Positions 17,202 through 26,976 of a DNA stretch of 64,000 nucleotides are shown piece by piece. Position 1 is the first letter of the stretch. Every line of letters starts with the position of its first letter. The notes under the pieces were generated by a model. That model made no database searches. It had not been told where the DNA came from and was given only the letters and a program-made list of their open reading frames with translations. The translations under genes were made by a program, and so were the position numbers. The DNA is from Flavivirga aquatica (lineage in GTDB: Bacteria; Bacteroidota; Bacteroidia; Flavobacteriales; Flavobacteriaceae), in the NCBI RefSeq assembly GCF_001747085.1, contig NZ_MDJD01000007.1, forward strand, positions 248,001 to 312,000, written 5' to 3'.

Positions 17202-19220
17202 TTATTTATATGAACGTTGTTTTAACTCGATATCTTTAAATTCTAACTCCTCTTTATGAAGAACTGCTTTCGCTGGTTCTCCTTTATATTCCCAAGCAGC
17301 TACATACGCAAAGTTTTCATCATCACGTTTTGCTTCTCCTTTTTGCGGTCCATCTTCTTCGGCAGATTCTTCACGGAAATGCCCACCACAAGATTCGTTT
17401 CTTTCTAAAGCATCTTTTGCAAACAACTCTCCTAATTCTAAAAAGTCTGCTACACGTCCTGCTTTTGCCAATTCTTCGTTATAAGTATCTGCAGTACCAG
17501 GTACTTTTACATCTTTCCAGAATTCTTCACGTAACGCTTTAATTTCGGTCATAGCCTCTTTTAACCCTTTTTCATTACGAGCCATACCTACTTTATTCCA
17601 CATAATTTTCCCCAAACGTTTATGGAAGTGATCAACAGATTTTGTTCCGTTGTTATTAATAAAGAAATCAACTTTCTCTCTCACTTCTTTTTCTGCTTGA
17701 TCAAACTCAGGAGTATCAGTTGGAATTGTTCCTGTTCTAATATCATTTGATAAATAATCTCCAATTGTATAAGGTAACACGAAATATCCATCTGCCAAAC
17801 CTTGCATTAAAGCAGAAGCCCCTAAACGGTTAGCACCATGATCAGAGAAGTTTGCTTCACCAATACAGTAACACCCAGGAATGGTAGTCATCAAGTTGTA
17901 ATCAACCCAAACACCTCCCATTGTATAGTGTACTGCAGGGTAAATCATCATTGGCGTTTCATATGGATTTTCGTCAACAATTTTCTCATACATCTGGAAT
18001 AAATTACCATACTTAGCCTCTACTACTTTTTTACCTAAGTCTGTAATTAAAGCTTTATTATTTTGATCTAAACCTTTTATTAAGGCTTGTTCTTTTCCAT
18101 AACGTTCAATAGCAAAAGCAAAATCTAAAAATACTGCCTCACCAGTTTCATTATGCCCAACACCGTAACCAGCATCTGCACGCTCTTTAGCAGCTCGTGA
18201 TGCTACATCACGTGGTACTAAGTTACCAAAGGCTGGATATCTTCTTTCTAAATAGTAATCTCTATCTTCTTCAGCTATATCTGTAGCTTTCAATTTATGA
18301 GCCCTAATAGCTTCAGCATCTTCTTTCTTTTTAGGCACCCATATACGTCCATCATTACGTAAAGATTCAGACATTAATGTTAATTTAGACTGATTCTCTC
18401 CGTGCACTGGAATACATGTTGGATGTATTTGCGTATAACAAGGGTTTGCAAAGTGCGCTCCCTTTTTATGAATTTTCCATCCAGCAGAAACATTAGATCC
18501 CATAGCGTTTGTTGATAAGAAAAATACATTTCCATAACCACCAGAACCAATAACTACTGCATGTGCAGAATGACGCTCAATTTCACCTGTAACTAAGTTA
18601 CGAGCTATTATCCCTCTTGCTTTACCATCTACAATGACAACATCCATCATTTCATGACGGTTGAACATTTGTATTTTTCCACGTGCAATTTGACGGTTCA
18701 TTGCAGAGTAAGCTCCTAATAATAATTGTTGCCCTGTTTGTCCTTTCGCATAAAATGTACGAGATACTAATACCCCTCCAAAAGAACGGTTATCTAGTAA
18801 TCCGCCATAATCACGAGCAAAAGGAACACCTTGTGCGACACATTGATCTATAATATTTGCAGAAACCTCTGCTAAACGATATACATTAGCTTCACGAGCA
18901 CGGTAATCTCCTCCCTTTACAGTATCATAAAACAATCTGTAAGTTGAATCACCGTCTCCTTGATAATTTTTTGCTGCATTAATACCTCCTTGAGCTGCAA
19001 TTGAGTGTGCTCTACGCGGAGAATCTTGATAAGCAAATGCTTTTACATTATAACCTAGTTCAGCTAATGTTGCAGCTGCAGAACCTCCTGCTAAACCTGT
19101 ACCAACCACAATAATGTCGATATTACGTTTATTAGCTGGATTAACTAAGTCTATATGATTTTTATAATCTGTCCATTTATCTTTAATTGGACCCTTTGGT
19201 ACTTTTGAATCTAAAGCCAT
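17202..19220 (-). CDS. sdhA: Succinate dehydrogenase/fumarate reductase flavoprotein subunit
   Basis: Oxidises succinate to fumarate in the TCA cycle. The 672-residue protein has the FAD-binding [21 protein letters not shown] (residues 36-56), covalent FAD attachment His72 in [11 protein letters not shown], the active-site loop [12 protein letters not shown] and [10 protein letters not shown], and [21 protein letters not shown] near the C-terminal third. It is longer than the E. coli protein, as usual for the type B subgroup. It sits 11 bp after sdhC. Confidence 0.95.
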   Translation of the reverse strand: MALDSKVPKGPIKDKWTDYKNHIDLVNPANKRNIDIIVVGTGLAGGSAAATLAELGYNVKAFAYQDSPRRAHSIAAQGGINAAKNYQGDGDSTYRLFYDTVKGGDYRAREANVYRLAEVSANIIDQCVAQGVPFARDYGGLLDNRSFGGVLVSRTFYAKGQTGQQLLLGAYSAMNRQIARGKIQMFNRHEMMDVVIVDGKARGIIARNLVTGEIERHSAHAVVIGSGGYGNVFFLSTNAMGSNVSAGWKIHKKGAHFANPCYTQIHPTCIPVHGENQSKLTLMSESLRNDGRIWVPKKKEDAEAIRAHKLKATDIAEEDRDYYLERRYPAFGNLVPRDVASRAAKERADAGYGVGHNETGEAVFLDFAFAIERYGKEQALIKGLDQNNKALITDLGKKVVEAKYGNLFQMYEKIVDENPYETPMMIYPAVHYTMGGVWVDYNLMTTIPGCYCIGEANFSDHGANRLGASALMQGLADGYFVLPYTIGDYLSNDIRTGTIPTDTPEFDQAEKEVREKVDFFINNNGTKSVDHFHKRLGKIMWNKVGMARNEKGLKEAMTEIKALREEFWKDVKVPGTADTYNEELAKAGRVADFLELGELFAKDALERNESCGGHFREESAEEDGPQKGEAKRDDENFAYVAAWEYKGEPAKAVLHKEELEFKDIELKQRSYK

Positions 19221-19231
19221 ACTATTTAAGA

Positions 19232-19903
19232 TTAATGGTTAAAATGATGAAAAAGTGCAATAACAATAAACCCTAATGGAATAATAATTGAATAGGCTTT
19301 ACCAATATTTTGTAATGTTTTCTTGCGCCCCGCAGTAGCTCCCATAGATTGGAATGCCGATGTAAAACCATGTAGTAAATGCAATGCTAAAAACACAAAG
19401 GCTATTACATAAGCAACAACTCTTAACGGGTTTTCAAATTTCTCTACTAACTCATGGAAATATCTAAACTCGCCATTATGCAATCCAGACATATCTCCAA
19501 CAATATACTTTGTATTAATTTCTGGAATCCAGAAATCAATAAAATGCAATACAACAAAAGCAAGAATTGCAATTCCGCTGTAAATCATGTTTCTACTCAT
19601 CCAAGATGAATTCGCAGCACCATTGTTTTTTGCATACTTAATACCATTCGCTTTTTTATTCCTAAGTTCCAATACAAACCCCATAACAAAATGAAATACA
19701 ACACCAAAAATCAAAACAGGCTGCAAAGCATACTGCACCAATGGGTTTGTACCCATGAAGTGCGACACTTCGTTAAATACATCTGGATTGAATATTGATA
19801 AAATATTGATAGCAAAATGCTGAAGTAAGAAGAACATCAGGAAAAATGCAGAAAGCGCCATAGCTACTTTTCTTCCTATTGAAGAATTAAAAAATCCACT
19901 CAT
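19232..19903 (-). CDS. sdhC: Succinate dehydrogenase cytochrome b subunit (type B, di-heme)
   Basis: A single membrane anchor of 223 residues with five transmembrane segments, typical of type B complexes that lack SdhD. Histidines suitable for two hemes lie in the helices: LLQHFAIN near residue 28, [10 protein letters not shown] near 67, [10 protein letters not shown] near 118 and [11 protein letters not shown] near 174. It anchors SdhA and SdhB on the cytoplasmic face and reduces or oxidises menaquinone. First gene of the operon, with a promoter immediately upstream. Confidence 0.92.
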   Translation of the reverse strand: MSGFFNSSIGRKVAMALSAFFLMFFLLQHFAINILSIFNPDVFNEVSHFMGTNPLVQYALQPVLIFGVVFHFVMGFVLELRNKKANGIKYAKNNGAANSSWMSRNMIYSGIAILAFVVLHFIDFWIPEINTKYIVGDMSGLHNGEFRYFHELVEKFENPLRVVAYVIAFVFLALHLLHGFTSAFQSMGATAGRKKTLQNIGKAYSIIIPLGFIVIALFHHFNH

Positions 19904-19929
19904 ATTTTTTAAGTTAATTTATTTAATTA

Positions 19930-19961
19930 CAAATGTAATTTACAATAAAGTCTTAGACAAA
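19930..19961 (-). promoter_or_regulatory. sdhCAB promoter: TTTG, 20 bp, TACATTTG
   Basis: On the minus strand TTTG (19961-19958) and TACATTTG (19937-19930) are 20 bp apart, a good fit to the Bacteroidota consensus TTTG-N17-23-TAnnTTTG. Transcription should begin near 19925, about 22 nt before the sdhC ATG. The -7 box is inside a 7-bp inverted repeat AATTACA-AA-TGTAATT (19925-19940), a possible operator. Confidence 0.6.
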
Positions 19962-20000
19962 AACCTATGCATAAAAAATTATAATTTAGAACAATTATAA

Positions 20001-20029
20001 GTAAAAATACTTAGTTTAAACTAAGTATT
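20001..20029 (-). terminator. Terminator of the metallopeptidase gene
   Basis: A 24-bp perfect palindrome AATACTTAGTTT/AAACTAAGTATT at 20006-20029, followed on the minus strand by TTTTT, located 34 bp past the peptidase stop. Confidence 0.7.
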
Positions 20030-20062
20030 CCCTATGTTGAATATTATAAGTTAATTTTGGTT

Positions 20063-21925
20063 TTATTCAAAAATAAGTTTTTTGGTAATAAATGTTCCTT
20101 CAGAATGAATATTAACAAAATAAACCCCTTTAGAAACTCCAAATAAATTAATCGTTTTAATATTTGATGCGTCAGAAATATCATGTTCAGAAATCAATCT
20201 TCCACTAATATCATAAATAGCTGCTTTTTCTAAGCTAATTAAAGCACCTTTTTTTATAGAAAAATTACCCTTTGTAGGATTAGGAAATATAGAAACATCA
20301 CTTGCTAATTCTCCTTCATTATCACTAGTAGTACTCAAAGTACAATTAGCGACATAATCTATCATTAAACCTTGTGAACAAGCATTAACAGTAATACTTC
20401 TACCATGAACATTACTTGCTGCTGTAATATTATTTGAATTTAAAACTCTCTGCTGCTCACCATTAGATATAGCATAATGCATAACATCATTTGAATTATC
20501 TGCTTGTGAAGAATCATCTATTACATGGCTTAATTGATGTGCATGACCTAATTCATGGAGCGCCACACTTTCAAAATCGTATTGCACAAAATCTGGTAAT
20601 CCTGTACCAAAAAACCAGTCGATTGCAGAATCAAAAACAATATCGATCTCAGTTACATGTGCATTCCAAGTAGCTGGCATACCAGAAATTCCACAGCCAG
20701 AAACCCTACTAAAAGTTTGACCAAGAACGCCAGCTGGTAAATTATCAGAAGGTACATTATTGTTATCAAATTTAACCACGCTAACATCATCTGCAGCCGC
20801 AATATCAATTCCCGTTGCAGATCCAGCAACAATCCAATTTACTTTAGTTTCACAACGCCATTGATCTAATACTTTTTCGAAAGCTGCTTTAGCTCCCTGA
20901 AATTCAGAATTGTTAAAAAAACCTGTTTGCATTTGAAATGTATAACCTCCACTACCATTACTATTAATATGTCTTATGGGGTATGCATAAAGTCCTAAAG
21001 GCCCGTTACCGTCAGGATCAAATTCCGCATTACTTTCTGAATAAGTAATAGTTAAATCGCTTGTAGATTGCCCAGTAGTTGTATCTGCATTTTCTACCAA
21101 AATATTTCCCGTTCCTGCACTTGATGGTATTTCCACTGTTATTCTTGTATTGGACCAAGTTAAAACTTGCGTATCTAAAGCAAAAACAAAAGTTGCTCCA
21201 CCATCATCTGCATTACTAAATCCAACCCGTCCCTTCGTTGCACCAAAACCAGTACCATTTATAGTTAAAACGGATTTAGTTCCTCCCGTAGATGTAGTTG
21301 GAGAAAATGTTATAGCTTCTGGAGGAAGCATTAAGCTTTTACTTAAATTAGATTTCGAGAATTGATTCACATTAAACGAAGACATCTCTGTATAATTTGA
21401 TTTAGTATAATCCATTATCTCAGCGTAAAACGATGAAGAGATACCTTGTTTTTTATTAAATGGATTTACCACCAAATCATCATATAAATTGTATTTATAA
21501 AACCCTTGCAACGAGCCATAAGGTTTAAATTTTTCACTTGATGATTTACCTGTTTTATTTAAAACTAAATTATCATTCTCTAACATAAAAACGCCTATGT
21601 CTCTAACACTTAAATTTAAGCTAGGTGAAACAATTAAGGCGGTCTCCCCTACAGTCCCTCCTAAAGTGACAATATCTACCGTTTTTAATAAATCCCCTTT
21701 AAACACTTTACTTACTCTCACTGTATTAATAGTATAAATATTTTTATGACTATTATCCCAAACAGATTTTTTAGCAATAACCTCACCTTCAATAACTAAA
21801 CTCGAACTTTTAATTTGAGCTTTTAATGATATTTCTTTTAACATTACCTGAGCAGACAACATGTTGGCACTCAATAAACATAATAATATAACCGACCCGA
21901 AAGATATTAGTACAATTCTTTTCAT
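20063..21925 (-). CDS. T9SS-secreted zinc metallopeptidase with IPT/TIG domain
   Basis: A 620-residue exported protein: signal MKRIVLISFGSVILLCLLSANMLSAQ, an N-terminal region of unknown fold, an IPT/TIG Ig-like domain (PEAITFSPTTSTGGTKSVLTINGTGFG, roughly residues 200-295), a matrixin-like catalytic domain with extended zinc motif HELGHAHQLSHV near residue 455, and a C-terminal T9SS type A sorting domain (VSIFPNPTKGNFSIKKG ... GVYFVNI ... KKLIFE). The HExxHxxxxxH geometry marks it as a metzincin-type zincin. It is likely released or anchored at the cell surface to degrade extracellular protein. A -7 box TATCTTTG lies 47 bp upstream of the ATG. Confidence 0.85.
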   Translation of the reverse strand: MKRIVLISFGSVILLCLLSANMLSAQVMLKEISLKAQIKSSSLVIEGEVIAKKSVWDNSHKNIYTINTVRVSKVFKGDLLKTVDIVTLGGTVGETALIVSPSLNLSVRDIGVFMLENDNLVLNKTGKSSSEKFKPYGSLQGFYKYNLYDDLVVNPFNKKQGISSSFYAEIMDYTKSNYTEMSSFNVNQFSKSNLSKSLMLPPEAITFSPTTSTGGTKSVLTINGTGFGATKGRVGFSNADDGGATFVFALDTQVLTWSNTRITVEIPSSAGTGNILVENADTTTGQSTSDLTITYSESNAEFDPDGNGPLGLYAYPIRHINSNGSGGYTFQMQTGFFNNSEFQGAKAAFEKVLDQWRCETKVNWIVAGSATGIDIAAADDVSVVKFDNNNVPSDNLPAGVLGQTFSRVSGCGISGMPATWNAHVTEIDIVFDSAIDWFFGTGLPDFVQYDFESVALHELGHAHQLSHVIDDSSQADNSNDVMHYAISNGEQQRVLNSNNITAASNVHGRSITVNACSQGLMIDYVANCTLSTTSDNEGELASDVSIFPNPTKGNFSIKKGALISLEKAAIYDISGRLISEHDISDASNIKTINLFGVSKGVYFVNIHSEGTFITKKLIFE

Positions 21926-21971
21926 TTTCTTTAAATTTTATATTCTTTTTCTATTCGATCAGGGGGTAAAT

Positions 21972-21979
21972 CAAAGATA
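21972..21979 (-). promoter_or_regulatory. -7 element of the metallopeptidase gene (TATCTTTG)
   Basis: Exact TAnnTTTG match on the minus strand, giving a leader of about 40 nt. Confidence 0.45.
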
Positions 21980-22041
21980 ATAAATATAATCCATGATTTA
22001 TTTAGATTTAGTACTTTTAGCAAACTTAATACACCCTTAAC

Positions 22042-23331
22042 ATGAAATACCATTCTATAAAAAACACCCTTTTTTCAAAAAACAGAGAAAAATTCTCTAA
22101 CCAAATGAAAGAAAACAGCTTAGCTATTTTTAATTCTAATGACATATACCCTATAAGCGCAGATAGCACTATGCCTTTCCAACAACATAGAGATATCTTT
22201 TATCTATCTGGTATTGATCAAGAAGAAAGTATTCTCGTTTTGTTTCCTGACTGCCCAAAAGAAAAGCACCGAGAAATGTTATTTTTAAAAGAAACCAATG
22301 ACCATATTGCTGTTTGGGAAGGAGAAAAACTAACTAAAGAAAAAGCTTTTGAAACAAGTGGTATTAAAACCGTTTATTGGCTACAAGACATGGAGAAAGT
22401 TATAGCAGAAATTATGTCTCAATGCGATACCGTATACATAAACACAAACGAACACTACAGAGCCAATGTAGAAACCGAAACTAGAGAAGATAGGTTTACA
22501 AAATGGCTTAAAGAAAAATATCCAGCGCACAGTGTAGCTAAAAGCAACCCTATTTTACAAAGATTACGCTCTGTAAAAGATCCAATAGAAATAGATTTAA
22601 TACAGCAGGCATGCGATATCACAGAAAAAGGATTTCGTAGAGTTTTAAATTTTATAAAACCAGATGTTTGGGAATACAATATTGAAGCAGAACTGATGCA
22701 TGAGTTTTTAAACAATCGTTCTAAAGGTTTTGCGTACACACCTATTATTGCCTCGGGAAATAATGCCAACGTACTTCATTATATTGAAAACAACCAACAA
22801 TGTAAAACTGGTGATTTAATTTTAATGGATGTTGCTGCAGAATACGCTAATTATTCTAGCGACATGACACGTAGTGTCCCTGTCTCTGGTAAATTTTCTA
22901 AAAGACAAAAAGCTGTTTACAATGCTGTAAATAGAGTAAAAAAAGAAGCTACAAAAATGCTTACTCCAGGAACTATATGGGCCGATTACCATATTGAAGT
23001 TGGAAAAATAATGACCAGTGAGTTATTAGACTTAAATTTACTTGACAAAGCTGATGTACAAAATGAGAACCCAGATTGGCCAGCATATAAAAAGTACTTT
23101 ATGCATGGCACAAGTCATCATATGGGGTTAGACACGCATGACTATGGAATTTTAACAGAGCCTATGCAGGCTAATATGGTTTTTACAGTCGAACCTGGGA
23201 TCTATATCCCTGATGAAGGCTTTGGTATTAGACTAGAAGACGATGTTGTTATTCAAAAAACTGGAGAACCTTTTAATTTAATGAAAAATATCCCTATTGA
23301 AGCAGATGAGATTGAAGACATCATGAATTAA
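22042..23331 (+). CDS. pepP: Xaa-Pro aminopeptidase (aminopeptidase P, M24B)
   Basis: Cuts the N-terminal residue from peptides with proline in second position, in the cytoplasm. The 429-residue protein has the N-terminal AMP_N domain (to about residue 140) and a C-terminal pita-bread domain with the dinuclear metal ligands in LILMDVAAEYANYSSDMTRSVPVSG, FMHGTSHHMGLDTHD, FTVEPGIYIP and GIRLEDDVVIQ. Length is normal. It is divergent from the metallopeptidase gene and ends at a hairpin shared with lysC. Confidence 0.93.
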   Translation: MKYHSIKNTLFSKNREKFSNQMKENSLAIFNSNDIYPISADSTMPFQQHRDIFYLSGIDQEESILVLFPDCPKEKHREMLFLKETNDHIAVWEGEKLTKEKAFETSGIKTVYWLQDMEKVIAEIMSQCDTVYINTNEHYRANVETETREDRFTKWLKEKYPAHSVAKSNPILQRLRSVKDPIEIDLIQQACDITEKGFRRVLNFIKPDVWEYNIEAELMHEFLNNRSKGFAYTPIIASGNNANVLHYIENNQQCKTGDLILMDVAAEYANYSSDMTRSVPVSGKFSKRQKAVYNAVNRVKKEATKMLTPGTIWADYHIEVGKIMTSELLDLNLLDKADVQNENPDWPAYKKYFMHGTSHHMGLDTHDYGILTEPMQANMVFTVEPGIYIPDEGFGIRLEDDVVIQKTGEPFNLMKNIPIEADEIEDIMN

Positions 23332-23366
23332 ATCCGAGCCAAAAAATCTTCTTATTCAAAAAAAAT

Positions 23367-23396
23367 AAAGGGTCGTTTAATAAAAACGACCCTTTT
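23367..23396. terminator. Bidirectional terminator between pepP and lysC
   Basis: AAAGGGTCGTTT pairs with AAACGACCCTTT around AATAA; A/T-rich on both flanks, so it can serve both converging genes. Confidence 0.8.
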
Positions 23397-23423
23397 GCTA
23401 ACAACACTAAAATATGTAATAAT

Positions 23424-24746
23424 CTATAGAGTGACTAATTCAAATAAATAACTATTTAGTTTTTGTAGCGTATTAATTTTATCTTCAGTATCTATTAATA
23501 ATGAAATATTATTATTACTTCCTCCATAAGAAATCATTCTAATTTTTACATCTTTCAATATTTGAAATAATCTAAAAGTATCTTGATGGTTTACTATAGA
23601 ATGTCCTACCAAACAAACAATACTTTGATTTTTATCAACCTCTATCGAAGCAATTTCCTGTAATTCAGCAAGAATTTCATTAAGATTTCTATCATCATCA
23701 ATAGTTAACGAAACAGCAACCTCAGATGTTGTAATCATATCTATAGAAGTTTTATATGTTTCAAAAATCTCGAATACCTTTTTTAGAAAACCATGTGCCT
23801 GCAACATTCTTGCAGATTTAATTTTTATAGCCGTAATATTATCCTTTGCAGCTATTGCTTTTATTCCATTTTCCGAAGTTTCACTAGAAATCAATGTGCC
23901 ATGAGCATCAGGATCCATTGTATTTTTTAATCGAACAGGAATATTATCTGCTCTTACAGGAGTTACTGTTTGCGGATGCAATATTTTTGCTCCAAAATAC
24001 GCTAACTCTGCAGCTTCATCGAACGACAAATTCGAAATAGCTCTAGTATTTTCAACGTGCCTAGGATCATTATTATGCATACCATCTATATCCGTCCAAA
24101 TCTGAACCTCTTCAGCCTTAATAGCTGCCCCAATAATAGTTGCTGTATAATCACTACCTCCACGCTGTAAATTAGATATTTCACCTTCTTCATCTAAACA
24201 AATAAACCCTTGCGTAATATAAATATCGGCCTCGTCAACTTTATTTAAAACAATCTGAAAATTCTCTTTTATATAATTAATATTTGGTTCTTTAAAACCG
24301 TCAATACGCATAAAATCTAAAGCTGGTAATAATGCAGAACTCACGCCCTCTTGCTTTAAATAACTATTAAACATAAAAGTTGAAAGCAATTCTCCCTGAG
24401 CAACAATTTGATTTTCTAATAATTCAGAAAAATCTTTATAAGTACATTCTACTAAAAAATTAAAGACACTAGAAACATATCCTTTAACAGTTTTATTTAA
24501 AACAACATCACTAAGAAGATTATCTATAGTAACAAAATACGTTTCATGAAGTTTATTAATAACACCTAAAGCGTCATTGGATTTACCATCTGCTATATCC
24601 TTTGCGATAGCTACTAATTTATTAGTTGTTCCAGACATAGCAGAAAGCACTACAACCTTCTTCTTACCATCGTTAATTATACTTTTAACGTTGCTCATAT
24701 TTTCAATAGATCCTACTGAGGTGCCTCCAAACTTTAATACTTTCAT
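23424..24746 (-). CDS. lysC: Aspartate kinase (monofunctional, ACT-domain regulated)
   Basis: Phosphorylates aspartate, the first step to lysine, threonine, methionine and isoleucine. The 440-residue protein begins MKVLKFGGTSVGSIENM (nucleotide-binding Lys and Gly-rich loop), has LQRGGSDYTATIIGAA near residue 195 and AEVQIWTDIDGMHNNDPR-like residues near 215, and a C-terminal pair of ACT domains (ITAIKIKSARMLQAHGFLKKVFEIF...; SIVCLVGHSIVNH). It is not fused to homoserine dehydrogenase. The divergent gene also looks ACT-related, which may be meaningful. It has its own -7 box and an 80-nt leader. Confidence 0.93.
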   Translation of the reverse strand: MKVLKFGGTSVGSIENMSNVKSIINDGKKKVVVLSAMSGTTNKLVAIAKDIADGKSNDALGVINKLHETYFVTIDNLLSDVVLNKTVKGYVSSVFNFLVECTYKDFSELLENQIVAQGELLSTFMFNSYLKQEGVSSALLPALDFMRIDGFKEPNINYIKENFQIVLNKVDEADIYITQGFICLDEEGEISNLQRGGSDYTATIIGAAIKAEEVQIWTDIDGMHNNDPRHVENTRAISNLSFDEAAELAYFGAKILHPQTVTPVRADNIPVRLKNTMDPDAHGTLISSETSENGIKAIAAKDNITAIKIKSARMLQAHGFLKKVFEIFETYKTSIDMITTSEVAVSLTIDDDRNLNEILAELQEIASIEVDKNQSIVCLVGHSIVNHQDTFRLFQILKDVKIRMISYGGSNNNISLLIDTEDKINTLQKLNSYLFELVTL

Positions 24747-24756
24747 GTTATATCTT

Positions 24757-24819
24757 TTAAAAACCTATAAACAAGCTATTTATAAAACAAGAGCTTAATA
24801 CTAGGTACTTGATTTTCAT
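24757..24819 (-). other. 20-codon upstream frame in the lysC leader
   Basis: An ATG at 24819 opens MKIKYLVLSSCFINSLFIGF and stops 11 bp before lysC. It begins about 7 nt after the predicted transcription start. It contains two Lys and three Ile codons but no run of pathway amino acids, so attenuation is only a possibility. Confidence 0.2.
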
Positions 24820-24830
24820 TATTTTGAAAG

Positions 24831-24838
24831 CAAAACTA
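24831..24838 (-). promoter_or_regulatory. -7 element of lysC (TAGTTTTG)
   Basis: Exact TAnnTTTG match on the minus strand about 85 bp before the ATG; no clear -33 box. Confidence 0.4.
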
Positions 24839-24880
24839 TAACTCATTTAGCTAATAGCTATATTTATTAAAAAATATGTT

Positions 24881-24888
24881 TATTTTTG
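24881..24888 (+). promoter_or_regulatory. -7 element upstream of the ACT-like gene (TATTTTTG)
   Basis: Exact TAnnTTTG match followed by CAC; it would give a leader of about 95 nt before the ATG at 24990. Confidence 0.4.
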
Positions 24889-24989
24889 CACATATTGTTA
24901 AATATTTAACAAAATGTGTTTGTCATTCTAATAGTTATTTATTTAAATGGTATAGCTATTATAAATAATAAAGATCATAAAATAAGCAT

Positions 24990-25646
24990 ATGAAAACAGT
25001 ATCAAATTGTGTTGAAGATATTCTAATAACGCAACCTTACCTAGAAGAGGCATTATCAAGAAATATTATAAACTTTAGCGCCTTAGCCATTGAACTTACA
25101 GAACCTATAAGCAAGATGCTTAAGAAGGATGTAAAACCTGGAGCAATCATGATGGCTTTAAGACGCTACAACCCTCCTACTACTTTATCGAATTCTGTTA
25201 AAATGAAAAAGGCTATTCAGAATTTGGGAGACATTACAGTACGCTCTAATTTAACAGATTTTACCGTTAGAAATTCTGATACACTTATAGATAACCATGC
25301 AAAAATCCTAGACCGAATTAATCAAGAATCTAAGCTTTTTTATACGTTTACTAGAGGTATTCATGAAAGCAATATTATTATCTCAAGTAGTCTAAAAGAT
25401 TTTATTTTAGAACAACTTAAAAACGAACACTTTCTTGCAATACAAGACGGCCTATCTGCTATTAGTATTAACCTACCCAAAGACAACTCAAAAATCGCAG
25501 GACTTTATTACCATTTTTTTAAACGTTTAGCATGGGAAGGCGTTGTACTATATGAAGTTATATCTACCACAAATGAATTCACTATTTTAGTTGAAGATGA
25601 GTTTGTAGACAAAGCTTTTGCCGCTATTAAAAGAGTAAAAGCCTAA
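24990..25646 (+). CDS. Unrecognised cytoplasmic protein, ACT-domain-like C-terminus
   Basis: The 218-residue protein has no signal peptide or membrane segment. The N-terminal half (CVEDILITQPYLEEALSRNIINFSALAIELTEPI...GAIMMALRRY) looks like a helical winged-helix-type region. The C-terminal half (ESNIIISSSLKDFILEQL ... LSAISINLPKDNSKIAGLYYHFFKRLAWEGVVLYEVISTTNEFTILVEDEFVDKAFAAIKRV) has the beta-alpha-beta-beta-alpha-beta pattern of an ACT domain: a short-chain effector-binding fold whose last helix/strand resembles that of aspartate kinases. Because it is divergent from lysC and converges without gap on brnQ, a role in amino-acid-responsive regulation is plausible, but function is inferred from fold and place only. 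Confidence 0.55.
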   Translation: MKTVSNCVEDILITQPYLEEALSRNIINFSALAIELTEPISKMLKKDVKPGAIMMALRRYNPPTTLSNSVKMKKAIQNLGDITVRSNLTDFTVRNSDTLIDNHAKILDRINQESKLFYTFTRGIHESNIIISSSLKDFILEQLKNEHFLAIQDGLSAISINLPKDNSKIAGLYYHFFKRLAWEGVVLYEVISTTNEFTILVEDEFVDKAFAAIKRVKA

Positions 25647-26942
25647 TCATTTATTTTTTATAATTTTAAACAGATTAACAATTAAAAAAGCAACTGTCAT
25701 TGGTAATAACCATCCCACACTATAATGACTTAAAGGAATAAAATCAATAAGATTTTTTAATATTTTCGAAGGACTTATAAAGTTTACAACATCAGGAATA
25801 CTGAATACTAAAGTAACTAAAATTGTAGTTCTAAACACTATGGGAGCCGCAAACTTTTCAGGAATTACATTAAGGAAAATTAAAACAATTGTGATAGGGT
25901 AAATAAATAACAAAACTGGATAAGCCAAAACAATAATAGAATGGAAGTCTAATTGACCAACAACAACCCCAAAAAGACATGCTATAATTGCAGTTAAGAC
26001 ATAGATCTTCTGAGAATCACCAAATAAGCCTTTAAAATAATCTGCAGTACCCGCAATAATACCAACAGCTGTTGTAAAACAGGCTAGAGAAATTAAAATA
26101 CTTAAAGTCATATTACCAAATGATCCCAAAGCCGCTAAACTAATACCTCTTAATAAGACAGCACGCTGCATATCATTATTTAAGGCATTATCAATATTAA
26201 TTTCCGTACCATAGAATGCCCCTACAGAAATTAATCCAGCGTATATAATAAACAAACCAAAACCAGCAATTAGTCCTGACTTTTTAATTAAATCCTTCCT
26301 AACATTAAAAGAAACTTGTCCTTTAAAATTCAAAGACACAATAATTACAGCTCCAACTACAACAGCCCCTATCGCATCAAACGTTTGATAACCTTCTAAC
26401 ACACCACTAACAAAAGATGGCGCATTTAGATTAGGCATATTTGTAATAAATTCTGAAGAAAACAACCCTATACCAATAACCAACAAAAGCATAATAACGA
26501 TAAAAGGCGTTAAAAATTTACCAATGAAATCCAAAATTTTGGAACGATTTAAAACGAATACCAATACTAGAGAAAAATAAATAGCACTTGTTAATAATGG
26601 AGAAGTACCAAAAACTGGATAAATAGCAATTTCATGAGTAGCAGATGCAGTTCTTGGTGATGGAATAGCAATAGATATTAAATAAACTAGAACACAATAA
26701 ACAACACTAAAGAGCGGAGATACCTTTTTTCCAAAATCATACATTGTGCCTTGTAATCTAGCATGAGCATAAATACCTAAAATAGGAATAATTACTGCGG
26801 TAATCATAAAACCGATAGTCACTAAAAACCAACTTCCTCCTGAATTATAGCCTAAAAGAGGAGGGATTAATAAATTACCAGCTCCAAAAAACAACGAAAA
26901 CAATGCAAAACTTGTAACTAGTATTTCTTTAGTTTTTTTCAT
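25647..26942 (-). CDS. brnQ: Branched-chain amino acid transporter (LIVCS family)
   Basis: An inner-membrane Na+ or H+ symporter for leucine, isoleucine and valine. The 431-residue protein has about 12 hydrophobic segments and the family signature near its N-terminus (FALFSLFFGAGNLLIPPLLGYNSGG), followed by YPVFGTSPLLTSAIYF and GYQTFDAIGAVVVG. The stop abuts the stop of the converging ACT-like gene. Its promoter region is shared with the divergent alpha/beta hydrolase; a near-match TATATTGG lies at 26969-26962 on the minus strand. Confidence 0.92.
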   Translation of the reverse strand: MKKTKEILVTSFALFSLFFGAGNLLIPPLLGYNSGGSWFLVTIGFMITAVIIPILGIYAHARLQGTMYDFGKKVSPLFSVVYCVLVYLISIAIPSPRTASATHEIAIYPVFGTSPLLTSAIYFSLVLVFVLNRSKILDFIGKFLTPFIVIMLLLVIGIGLFSSEFITNMPNLNAPSFVSGVLEGYQTFDAIGAVVVGAVIIVSLNFKGQVSFNVRKDLIKKSGLIAGFGLFIIYAGLISVGAFYGTEINIDNALNNDMQRAVLLRGISLAALGSFGNMTLSILISLACFTTAVGIIAGTADYFKGLFGDSQKIYVLTAIIACLFGVVVGQLDFHSIIVLAYPVLLFIYPITIVLIFLNVIPEKFAAPIVFRTTILVTLVFSIPDVVNFISPSKILKNLIDFIPLSHYSVGWLLPMTVAFLIVNLFKIIKNK

Positions 26943-26952
26943 AGTATGCTTT

Positions 26953-26960
26953 TATCTTTG
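26953..26960 (+). promoter_or_regulatory. -7 element of the alpha/beta hydrolase gene (TATCTTTG)
   Basis: Exact TAnnTTTG match 16 bp before the ATG, giving a leader of roughly ten nucleotides. Confidence 0.5.
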
Positions 26961-26976
26961 TCCAATATACTTTAAA

